Source: Thermophilibacter provencensis
Lineage (GTDB): Bacteria; Actinomycetota; Coriobacteriia; Coriobacteriales; Atopobiaceae
DNA length: 64,000 nucleotides
Direction: 5' to 3'
NCBI RefSeq assembly: GCF_030372065.1
Contig: NZ_JAUDEA010000001.1
Coordinates: forward strand, 248,001-312,000
Shown: positions 57,694-64,000 of the stretch, piece by piece
Layout of the letters: each line of letters starts with the position of its first letter
Numbering within the stretch: the first letter of the stretch is position 1
Translations under genes and position numbers: made by a program
The notes under the pieces: generated by a model
What the model was told of the DNA's origin: nothing
Databases searched by the model: none
The model's input: only the letters and a program-made list of their open reading frames with translations

Positions 57694-58027
57694 CTAGAGG
57701 GCGCCGAAACCGCCAACCCTTCTGACGGCAGTCGCATACACCTCGTCAGATGCCCGAACGCCAACTACAACGACGACCATCTTTTTTCGCCTCTCGCTTG
57801 AGGTAACGCACGATTCTGAGGCCCGATCCCCTGAGCTTGATCTTCAGCAAGCCCGTGAGGTCTCTGCCTCCCCGGTTGCCAAGGGGTTTTCCATACCCTC
57901 CCTCCGACTGTGGCAATGGGTTAACCGCAACTCTGTTTATCGCCTTTGCCACAAGGCGCCTCTGCGAAGGTTCCAGCTTTGCGAGATCGCGATTGGCTTG
58001 CGGGAGGTTAACAACTGTCCAGCTCAC
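57694..58027 (-). pseudogene. RelE/ParE-family toxin with frameshift
   Basis: Toxin partner of the 58024-58356 antitoxin. From ATG 58027 the frame gives LEPSQRRLVAKAINRV...GRDLTGLLKIKLRGSGLRIVRYLKREAKK, as expected, then shifts at a run of six A (57782-57787) and ends at 57746 with an odd tail. One base less in that run restores MVVVVVGVRASDEVYATAVRRV, the standard ParE ending, up to 57694. The gene is therefore probably inactive, or switched by slippage. ATGA overlap with the antitoxin. Confidence 0.78.
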
Positions 58028-58356
58028 TCCAGCTCCACTTCCACGCCTTCCAGTTCCTTATCGGTTACGCCAAGTTCGGACATGACATCCTCAAAGCGCC
58101 TGAGACTCGTGGTATCGCCGTCCCATTTTGCGAGGCGCTCCTTTGCCAGGGCAAGATCCGCGGCATCCTCGGCATCCTCGCGCAGGCGCTCGTACTCTCG
58201 CCACTCCTCGGGCGTGATCATGACGGCGGCGGGTACGCCACGTCTCATGATGACGACGGGGCTCCCCTCCCTCACCCGGTCGAGCGTTGCCGAGGCGGAC
58301 CTCTGAAGGTCGGACACGGGAACGAGGTTATCGAGCAAATCGGCCATTCCAGACAT
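58024..58356 (-). CDS. Phd/YefM-family antitoxin
   Basis: Antitoxin of 110 aa. The N-terminal YefM/Phd domain is LVPVSDLQRSASATLDRVREGSPVVIMRRGVPAAVMITPEEWREYERL at residues 11-58. The long acidic C-terminal helix would bind the toxin. AGGAGGATC precedes ATG 58356. The antitoxin is intact while its toxin is frameshifted. Confidence 0.88.
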   Translation of the reverse strand: MSGMADLLDNLVPVSDLQRSASATLDRVREGSPVVIMRRGVPAAVMITPEEWREYERLREDAEDAADLALAKERLAKWDGDTTSLRRFEDVMSELGVTDKELEGVEVELE

Positions 58357-58489
58357 ACGATCCTCCTGACTCCTTGATTGCCTTGCATCAGATTATATAT
58401 CTGAGTATATATGTAACTATGTGTTTGAATATGTAACTCATGCAAGAAGCCGGTGACGAGCCGTCTGGGGCAGGCCAAGAGGAGCGCGA

Positions 58490-59032
58490 TCAGTAGACAT
58501 CGATCGTGGGACCGGTCATGGTGAGGATGCAGCCGCACACGTCGATGGTGTCCCCGTACGAGACTATGACGCGCCCGCGCACCTCCCTTCCGTGATAGCG
58601 GGCGGGGTTGGTCGAGTCGAGGTCGCTGACCTCCATGCCATCGGGCGTCGGAACGATGCTGAGATGTCGCCCGGAGATGGCGGGCGAATGGAGGACTACG
58701 TCGTTTTCCGGCGCACGACCGATGGAGACGCCCTCGTCCGAGACAGCTATCCACACGTCAACGGAGGAGGTTCGCATCATCATGCCAACGCGCTCCGTAA
58801 GGGGCTCGCCGGCAGCCGCCGCAAGGTTAACCGTGTCTTCCGGACCGTCTTCCCCCACAAGCAGCGAGAGCGGGGCGCGCGGCGGGCGAGGAGCGTCCCG
58901 CGAGAAGTCGTAGAGACACCCGTAGCACACGTTCATGTCCGCATAGAGCTCCGCCCCGCACCTTGGGCAGACCTTCGTCTCAAAGCATCCGCTCGCTCGC
59001 ATTGCATTGGCTCTCTCCATCGTCTCTCCCAT
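58490..59032 (-). CDS. Zinc-ribbon and FHA domain protein
   Basis: Product of 180 aa. A zinc ribbon is formed by Cys22, Cys25, Cys36 and Cys39 (CPRC...CYGC). The C-terminal FHA phosphothreonine-binding domain has VSIGRAPENDVVLHSPAISGRHLSI near 100-125 and DLDSTNPARYHG near 140. It is the last gene of the Tad operon (4 nt after DUF192), which suggests a link to phospho-signalling in pilus assembly. Confidence 0.88.
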   Translation of the reverse strand: MGETMERANAMRASGCFETKVCPRCGAELYADMNVCYGCLYDFSRDAPRPPRAPLSLLVGEDGPEDTVNLAAAAGEPLTERVGMMMRTSSVDVWIAVSDEGVSIGRAPENDVVLHSPAISGRHLSIVPTPDGMEVSDLDSTNPARYHGREVRGRVIVSYGDTIDVCGCILTMTGPTIDVY

Positions 59033-59035
59033 CTT

Positions 59036-59395
59036 CTATGCCGCAAGGGCGTCGGCACTTATCGACACTATCCAGAGGTGCTCCCCCTCCTCCAGCCACG
59101 GGCCCTCCCGCGACGGGCGCTCCATCACGCAGCACGCGGCCGCGTGCGAGGCAAACGCGCGCGGGCAGAGCCCCCGTCTGACCTCGAGCACCTCCCCCAG
59201 CTCACCGACAAAGGCAACGTCAATCGGGTAGGCCATCCCAAAGGTATGAATCGAGGCACACCTCGTGAGCATGACCGGGGACGCATCGGGCGATGTGCCG
59301 AGAAGACCGCGGATCTTCTCGCGCCATGAGCCCAGAACCCTGAACTCGAGCACCGTCTCCGGTCGCTCGTCGGACGCGAGCCTAACCGTTGCCAT
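59036..59395 (-). CDS. DUF192 family protein
   Basis: Product of 119 aa with the DUF192 pattern REKIRGLLGTSP...CASIHTFGMAYPIDVAFVGELGEVLEVRRGLCP...HAAACCVME. The family has a beta-barrel fold and unknown role, and is often encoded in Tad operons of actinobacteria. ATG 59395 abuts the stop of the TadE-like gene; the ORF extends further upstream in a shadow frame. Confidence 0.85.
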   Translation of the reverse strand: MATVRLASDERPETVLEFRVLGSWREKIRGLLGTSPDASPVMLTRCASIHTFGMAYPIDVAFVGELGEVLEVRRGLCPRAFASHAAACCVMERPSREGPWLEEGEHLWIVSISADALAA

Positions 59396-59396
59396 C

Positions 59397-59876
59397 TCAG
59401 ACCACCACCCCGGGCCGATACCTGTCCACAATGAGGGAGCGCTCGTGCGTGAGGGCAAAGGGCGCCCCGTAGGTGATTCCGGGCATGCGGACGCTCAAGG
59501 GCCACGGATGGTAGGTGAGCGTGCAGACATAGCGTGTGAGCAGGGGTGATAGAGCGAATGTCTCTCCCTGGGAAGAGGAGCCCGCACCCTCGGCCCGCAC
59601 GTCCACCTCGCACGACCCGTAGTCCTCGAGCGCCTCCGAAAGGGCACGTCTGACCTGCTCGACCGCGCCCCGCTCGCTCTGCTCCCCGCTCGGAGCCACC
59701 CCGTGAGCCACCACACAGTCGAGGGCCGCCTGGTCAAAGGCGGCGCAGGCAACGACGTAGCGCATCAGGTTGAAGACGATGAGCGTCATCACGATGACAA
59801 CGGGCGTGACGACGGCAAGCTCCACCGTCATCTGGCCGCGCGTGCCCCAGCCCGCATCTGCAAAGAGTCTTATCAT
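59397..59876 (-). CDS. TadE/TadF-like minor pilin
   Basis: Product of 159 aa. Short N-terminus RGQMTVELAVVTPVVIVMTLIVFNLM: Glu at position +5 of the hydrophobic segment is the TadE/pseudopilin hallmark. An exported domain with two Cys follows. It overlaps the TadG-like gene by 4 nt. It would be processed by a prepilin peptidase, which is not in the window. Confidence 0.85.
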   Translation of the reverse strand: MIRLFADAGWGTRGQMTVELAVVTPVVIVMTLIVFNLMRYVVACAAFDQAALDCVVAHGVAPSGEQSERGAVEQVRRALSEALEDYGSCEVDVRAEGAGSSSQGETFALSPLLTRYVCTLTYHPWPLSVRMPGITYGAPFALTHERSLIVDRYRPGVVV

Positions 59877-61933
59877 GCCGCATCACCCAAGCCCGAGAGG
59901 TCAATCGTGAGGGGTATGGAGATGCTGGTGCCGGGAATCGTGAGCTCGGCAACGGTGAAGATTCCCCCGCCCGTTTGATCGGAGAGCATGACTCCCACCT
60001 CCCGCGCAAAGTCAAAGATCGTGGGCGCGTCCGGCAAACGCTCGACGAGCTCCCTCAGCTCGGTTTGGTTGAATCCGCTCTTGCCCAGCACATCCTGGGT
60101 GTTGGTGAGAACGGGCTTTCTAAGGCGCATGTCCACGGGCTCGATTCCCACCGCATGGAAGGCGTCCTTGAGGCGCTCCCTGAGCCACGACCCAACGGAT
60201 CCGCCGAGAACCCCGTCAAGACCGTCGAGAAACTCGGATCCCGCCTCCGCCACGCCCCCGTACGCCGAGCCATACCCCATGAGAAGGGAGCCCCAGAGGT
60301 CGAGCACCCCGTCGGCGGCACCCCCAAGTGCGGACCCGCTCGCGACAAGCGAGTCAAAGAAGCTGGAGAGCACGTTGTTCTCCTCCGTGGCCTCGTCCGG
60401 GGCAAGCACGGCGGCAGAGACGGCCGCACCCGCGGGAAGCTCAGCAGATGAGAGAAACGCCCTCGTGAGCTCTGTGGGAACGGTCTTGCCGTCCGAGCGC
60501 GCCACCACGGAGACGCATCCCCACGCCCCTGGCGGGCAGACGGTGGGGCGCGTCACGGAGAGCTGCTCGAGCGCTTGGGAGAAGGACTCCTCGCCCTGCT
60601 CGGCGAGCCCCCTCGCGCGCTCCTCGGCGGCCATGAGCTCCGAGCGGGCGCGGGCGTAGTCCCTCGACGCATCCACGATGAGCCTCCAGTGATACTCAAA
60701 TCCGTTGTTGATGGAGGTGGACGCCGCCGCAACGCGGCCGAGGTCACCCACGTCCATGTGGCACACCTCGCAGCTCCCGACCTCGCCCGACTCAAGCTGC
60801 CGCAGGGAGGCCATCCCGGCGGGCTCGCCCTGCGCGCCGGGACACTCCGTCGAGCAGTGCAGCGTCCTCGCCTGGTCCTCCGTTGTGCAGGGCCACGTCT
60901 GCCGCGTGTAGAGCTCCGTCGAGCGGGTCTCGTCCGTGTTTCTCGGCAGGGAGGGAAGGTCAACGCGCACCGACCCGTCGATCATCTCCACGTACGAGCC
61001 GTGCAGGACCTCATCGAGCGCGTACTCGTAGAAGGCGCGCCGACACGCGGAGTCGGTGAGCTCCTCGACGCCCTGCCCCTCGGGGCACTCCGCGGCGAGG
61101 CGGGCCGCGTAGTAGGCGCGCGCCCTCAGGAGCGGCGCCCCAAACGACCAGCTCTCCACCGAGGCATAGTGCGGGTTCTCCGTTGAGGGGAGAGATGCCA
61201 GCGTGTCCGCGCGCTCCCTCAGGCAGTACAGCGAGGAGCCACAGTCCGCCGTCCAGCCGCGCAGGAGCGCCTCGTCCGCGCGACGGGCAGCGTCCTCTGC
61301 GGCGGCCGACGCCTCCCGCATCTCCTCCGAGAGCTCGCTCATCCCACCATCGTCCACCTCGCGCTCGAGCGCCGAGAAGTCCGACTCCGAGGTGAGGGGG
61401 AAGGGAAGCGCGCACCCCATATACGAGATGCCCCCATTTGAGTTGGCCGCGGCGCAGGAGGCCGAGTTCGCCACCACGAGCAGGGGAAGCGTTGCCTCCA
61501 GGCGCTCGATGCCCTCGGCGGCGCTTCTCACAAAGGACCCGCGGGCATCGAGTATCCTGCCTCCCGCCGAGCACAGACGTGCGCCGGTTGCGGTGAGCCC
61601 GGGAACGCACGAGGTCACAATGCCCGCCCCAAGAACCACGACGCCCGCCAGCCCCAGGCTGAGCGAGCAGGCGTCCACCACCTGGACAACGGTCGAGAAC
61701 GCAGCCACCGCGTTCTCCCCCGCAAGGGCCGTGGCGTCCGCGACGCGCTGCACCTCCGAGGAGCGCGACGCCACCCATCCGGCTGCCGCCGCGGAGAACA
61801 CGAGCGAGAGGCTCAGCAGGAGCGCAACCGCAACGGCAACGGTCGTGAAGCCGTCCTCGCTGTCCCTAAAGAGCGAGAGGACCGGCGCGCCCTGCCGGCC
61901 TTGTCTACCCCCACATGCCGATCCACTCCTCAT
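59873..61933 (-). CDS. TadG-like pilus assembly protein
   Basis: Large 686-aa protein with one N-terminal membrane segment (FTTVAVAVALLLSLSLVFSAAAAGWV near 29-54), followed by VQRVADATALAGENAVAAF, the Tad secretion-associated pattern. The extracellular part is Cys-rich (more than 20 Cys), with helical Ala/Glu-rich stretches. GGAGGGAAG precedes ATG 61933, which overlaps the upstream gene by 29 nt. The role in pilus biogenesis is inferred from neighbours. Confidence 0.8.
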   Translation of the reverse strand: MRSGSACGGRQGRQGAPVLSLFRDSEDGFTTVAVAVALLLSLSLVFSAAAAGWVASRSSEVQRVADATALAGENAVAAFSTVVQVVDACSLSLGLAGVVVLGAGIVTSCVPGLTATGARLCSAGGRILDARGSFVRSAAEGIERLEATLPLLVVANSASCAAANSNGGISYMGCALPFPLTSESDFSALEREVDDGGMSELSEEMREASAAAEDAARRADEALLRGWTADCGSSLYCLRERADTLASLPSTENPHYASVESWSFGAPLLRARAYYAARLAAECPEGQGVEELTDSACRRAFYEYALDEVLHGSYVEMIDGSVRVDLPSLPRNTDETRSTELYTRQTWPCTTEDQARTLHCSTECPGAQGEPAGMASLRQLESGEVGSCEVCHMDVGDLGRVAAASTSINNGFEYHWRLIVDASRDYARARSELMAAEERARGLAEQGEESFSQALEQLSVTRPTVCPPGAWGCVSVVARSDGKTVPTELTRAFLSSAELPAGAAVSAAVLAPDEATEENNVLSSFFDSLVASGSALGGAADGVLDLWGSLLMGYGSAYGGVAEAGSEFLDGLDGVLGGSVGSWLRERLKDAFHAVGIEPVDMRLRKPVLTNTQDVLGKSGFNQTELRELVERLPDAPTIFDFAREVGVMLSDQTGGGIFTVAELTIPGTSISIPLTIDLSGLGDAA

Positions 61934-62348
61934 AGCTTCCCTCCAGCCACTCCGCGCTCAGGGCGCACGAGACCTCAACGCGCACCACGACCTCCCCGCC
62001 GTCCACCGTTCCGAGCGCGGCGACAAGGGCCCCAAAGAGGGGCAGCGGACGCACCCTCCCCTCGATGGAGACGCTCACCCTCCCCTCATCGCCGGGGCCT
62101 TCGCACGAAACCTCCCACGCCCGTGGGCCGCCCGCGTGAAAGATGGACACGTCCGGCACCGCGGCGAGACGCCGCAGGGCATAGGCGCGCAGCTCCTCCT
62201 CCGACCCTCGCGACGTTGTCGTAAGGCGCGCGAGCTCGCCTGCCGTGGCCGCCATGACCGATCGGGTGTAGAGCACGCAGGCAGGCTGGACGAGCAGGGC
62301 GATGAGGGCGAGCGCGACCGGGAGGAGAAGCGCCGCCTCCACGCTCAT
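61905..62348 (-). CDS. TadE-like minor pilin
   Basis: Product of 147 aa: MSVEAALLLPVALALIALLVQPACVLYTRSVM is a TadE-type segment with Glu4. The usual RGQ lead is encoded just upstream in the same frame, but no start codon is there, so the start is uncertain. The C-terminal domain is beta-rich. It lies between a pilin-like gene and the TadG-like gene. Confidence 0.78.
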   Translation of the reverse strand: MSVEAALLLPVALALIALLVQPACVLYTRSVMAATAGELARLTTTSRGSEEELRAYALRRLAAVPDVSIFHAGGPRAWEVSCEGPGDEGRVSVSIEGRVRPLPLFGALVAALGTVDGGEVVVRVEVSCALSAEWLEGSYEEWIGMWG

Positions 62349-62379
62349 CTGACCGCGCGTGCCTGCATGAGCGCGCGCC

Positions 62380-62619
62380 TCAGTACCCCAGAACGTCCTT
62401 GAGCAGGGGGACGATGCCGCCTCCCGCCCCATGGGAGGCGGCATCGGTTGCCAGCCTGACGAGACCCCCGTCGCGCACGCCGTGCCAGAGCAGCGCGAGC
62501 GCGACAATGGCCGCCAGAAACGCGCTGAGCACGAGCAGATACTCCGTAGTCGCCTGAGCATGGGACCCCCTTAACCAGCCCCAGCCAAAGCGGCCGCATC
62601 CTCGACGTCCATGCTCCAC
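62380..62619 (-). CDS. Small pilin-like protein
   Basis: About 79 aa: a basic lead, then AQATTEYLLVLSAFLAAIVALALLWHGV, a type IV/Flp pilin-like segment with Glu at the expected place, and a short exported end. GTG 62619 has GAGGTGG upstream and overlaps the previous gene by 49 nt; other starts are possible. Confidence 0.65.
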   Translation of the reverse strand: MEHGRRGCGRFGWGWLRGSHAQATTEYLLVLSAFLAAIVALALLWHGVRDGGLVRLATDAASHGAGGGIVPLLKDVLGY

Positions 62620-63002
62620 GAGACCACCTCGCTCCCCGCGCCCCCTGGGGACTCGCTCACCATCAGCACCTCCACGTATCCCTCCCCCTGCAGCACGCAC
62701 GCCCACACCTTTCCCGAGAGGTCCAGGTAGCCAGAGCGGACCACGACCGAGTCCGCGACGCCCGCGCGCTCCTCCAGAATGCGGCTCGCCTCGTCAACAA
62801 GCCCAAGCTCGCTCTCGTAGCGCTCCCTTCCCGGAGCCGCATCGTCCCCTGCCGCGGCCTCGCCCTCGCGTCCCTCGTTGGGCCCCTGGGCCACTTCAGA
62901 GCTCTCCTCGAGCCCGGAATCTCGCCCGCACGAGGAGGCGAGCAGGACTCCCGCCCCCACAAGCAACAAAAAGAGCGCTGCGGCGAGGACTGCCCTTCTC
63001 AC
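62571..63002 (-). CDS. Exported protein of the Tad operon
   Basis: Product of 143 aa with a signal sequence (AVLAAALFLLLVGAGVLLASSC; Cys near 25, a poor lipobox), an acidic linker and a small domain SVVVRSGYLDLSGKVWACVLQGEGYVEVLMV. I recognise no family. Its GTG start (63002) overlaps the flp stop as GTGA, so it belongs to the pilus operon. Confidence 0.7.
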   Translation of the reverse strand: MRRAVLAAALFLLLVGAGVLLASSCGRDSGLEESSEVAQGPNEGREGEAAAGDDAAPGRERYESELGLVDEASRILEERAGVADSVVVRSGYLDLSGKVWACVLQGEGYVEVLMVSESPGGAGSEVVSWSMDVEDAAALAGAG

Positions 63003-63094
63003 AGGGAGTTGATGCCATCCGAGATGGCCTGCCAGAGTTCGGCCACCCGCTCCCTAAAGGCAACGATCGCCAGGATTGCGATCACCACGAGTGG
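62999..63094 (-). pseudogene. 3' remnant of a Flp pilin gene
   Basis: The frame VVIAILAIVAFRERVAELWQAISDGINSL is the C-terminal half of a Flp major pilin. Directly upstream (63095-63097) the frame has a stop, and the TVEY/prepilin cleavage part is missing. The gene, and the tad operon with it, appears cut by the junction near 63095. Confidence 0.65.
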
Positions 63095-63251
63095 TCAAGA
63101 AAAGCAAAGGTCAGTAGACACGAAACATGGGGTATACTGCTCGCAGACGATGGCTCGGGGTCATTTATTTCATTGGCCGGACCCCGTAACAGTCAGCCGC
63201 CGCCCGAAAAACGTGCGGACGGACCCGCTAATTCAGTGCCCTATTCAGCCG

Positions 63252-63313
63252 CGGAAATCCCAACGAGCCACGCAGAAATGCGTGGGCCGCTGCACATGCA
63301 GCGGGGATTTCCG
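63252..63313. ncRNA. Three-way-junction structure upstream of a small ORF
   Basis: The outer stem CGGAAATCCC/GGGATTTCCG encloses two perfect hairpins: CCACGCA-GAAA-TGCGTGG (a GNRA loop) and CGCTGC-ACAT-GCAGCG. It ends 8 nt before ATG 63322 and covers part of a GAGG ribosome site. Either a regulatory leader or a DNA site is possible. Confidence 0.5.
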
Positions 63314-63321
63314 AGGTTTCC

Positions 63322-63624
63322 ATGTCCAAGTTCAATCCCGAGTTTGTTACCGTTCAGGAGGCCGTCAAGCGTGGCTACGGCTCGCGCGCCGCACTCATGA
63401 AATGGGTGAAGGCCAACGCCGTTCGCAACTACCTCGACGACGAGACGCGCCGCCGCATGGTCTGCGCCGAGGACTGCGAGGCTCGCGTCGATGCGCGCCG
63501 CCTCCGCGAGCCCGCGCCCATGACTGAGGATGAAATCCTCGACCGCCTCGCCAAGAGCATCGCGAGCAAGGCCCCGGCGCTCTCCGCCGAGGGCAGGGCG
63601 AAGCTCGCTGAGCTGCTTCGGTAG
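63322..63624 (+). CDS. Small protein with excisionase-like N-terminus
   Basis: Product of 100 aa: FVTVQEAVKRGYGSRAALMKWVKANAVRNYLDDETRRRMVCAEDCEARVDARRL resembles the winged-helix fold of excisionases and MerR-like proteins, but I cannot assign a family. The C-terminal half is helical. The start follows GAGG at a folded leader. The region is lower in GC than the rest of the window and lies beyond the tad junction, so it may belong to a mobile element. Confidence 0.6.
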   Translation: MSKFNPEFVTVQEAVKRGYGSRAALMKWVKANAVRNYLDDETRRRMVCAEDCEARVDARRLREPAPMTEDEILDRLAKSIASKAPALSAEGRAKLAELLR

Positions 63625-64000
63625 GTGATTCGTGATGCTGAACCCGCGCCGCAAAACTTTTTCTAAATCAAATTGCAATTGTCGCGCCGTGCATAATATG
63701 TGCGGTGAAAATGCATATAACGCGCGGGCGGCCCAGGGCTTGTCTTTGGGCCGCCCCGCGCAAATTCTCCCTGCTCAACCGGCCTGTTTTGTTTTCCTCT
63801 CGGCCTTTTTTCTCCGCGCCCGCGCCGCTGTTTCTCAGCGCATTTATGCATATTTTTTACGCGACAATATGTCTGACCTTGACTTTTGCAATGTTTCCGC
63901 AGGTAAACCGGCCTGTTTTTGGCGCGACAATATAATCTTATTGTCGCGCCGTTTTGCACGGCCTTTTACCTGCGCTTTTGCGACGTTTCCGCAGGTAAAC
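63625..64000. other. AT-richer gene-free end of the window with repeats
   Basis: No gene was seen. TTGTCGCGCC or its complement occurs four times (about 63676, 63851, 63921 and 63941), the last two as a perfect 12-bp hairpin (63921-63950). TTTCCGCAGGTAAAC occurs near 63891 and 63986, and TTTTACCTGCG inverted near 63964. It could be a control region or replication/transfer site of a mobile element. Confidence 0.5.

Noticed and set aside
63252-63313. Integron attC site
   Set aside because: The structure is a three-way junction, not the single long imperfect stem of attC, and the R/L box sequences are absent.

Overview
The window looks like chromosome of a high-GC, Gram-positive anaerobe of the class Coriobacteriia, most like the Olsenella/Atopobiaceae group. 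This is inferred from gene content and codon use, not from a marker gene: ECF transport genes, CarD, ArgR, tandem siderophore-type ABC genes with DUF3793 and flavodoxin, a Flp/Tad pilus module, an 841-aa U32 peptidase, and no ribosomal RNA. Most genes are housekeeping or transport and lie in short operons.

Layout. 1-2.3 kb: ECF module (fused ATPase, EcfT, DUF4430 lipoprotein). 2.5-9 kb: XRE membrane regulator, DUF4143 ATPase, GyrI-like protein, RF3, CBS-pair protein. 9-14.3 kb: accessory stretch with a ThiT-like S component, an unusual GNAT-plus-membrane protein, a glycosyltransferase remnant cut by an IS481 element, and a Phd/PIN toxin-antitoxin pair with a nonsense toxin. 14.5-21.8 kb: an iron-type cluster (AraC regulator, two ABC exporter-fold proteins, DUF3793, flavodoxin) with shared operator-like sites. 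21.9-31 kb: second DUF4143 ATPase, YjdF with a structured leader, TetR/methyltransferase pair with matching operators, hydrolase, split DUF1648 genes, CydD-like ABC protein, CmpB-family membrane protein. 31-57 kb: mostly core genes (lgt, NifU-like, U32 peptidase, tyrS, class A PBP, argR, phosphoglucomutase, GtrA, rlmKL, S10 peptidase, kup, citrate synthase, ACT, carD, cyclophilin, brnQ, tannase-like lipoprotein, acylphosphatase, tRNA-Phe). 57.7-63.1 kb: a second toxin-antitoxin pair with a frameshifted toxin, then a Tad minor-pilin operon whose first gene (flp) is cut off. 63.1-64 kb: a junction into AT-richer DNA with a structured leader, a small DNA-binding-like ORF and inverted repeats.

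Three layers of repeated DNA overlie the genes. (1) At least a dozen palindromes of a TGACA / GGGAC-GTCCC class, mostly at gene ends, two of them 33 bp long and in frame inside coding sequence, and some grown into perfect 51- and 58-bp arms. (2) Two arrays (45.5-45.8 and 57.1-57.5 kb) of a 26-bp unit, CCGAGAAAACC + six bases + CTGTACCAC, in head-to-head orientation, with centre spacings of 31, 41-42, 51 and 83 bp, close to whole DNA turns. I know of no described element like this and regard it as the best candidate for a new system. (3) Single and paired sites sharing the CGAGAA core (GAGGTCCTTCTCG, GGTTCTTCTCG), often in hairpin loops.

Both toxin genes, the GT2 gene, flp and probably the DUF1648 gene are damaged, so the accessory stretches are decaying, while core operons look intact.
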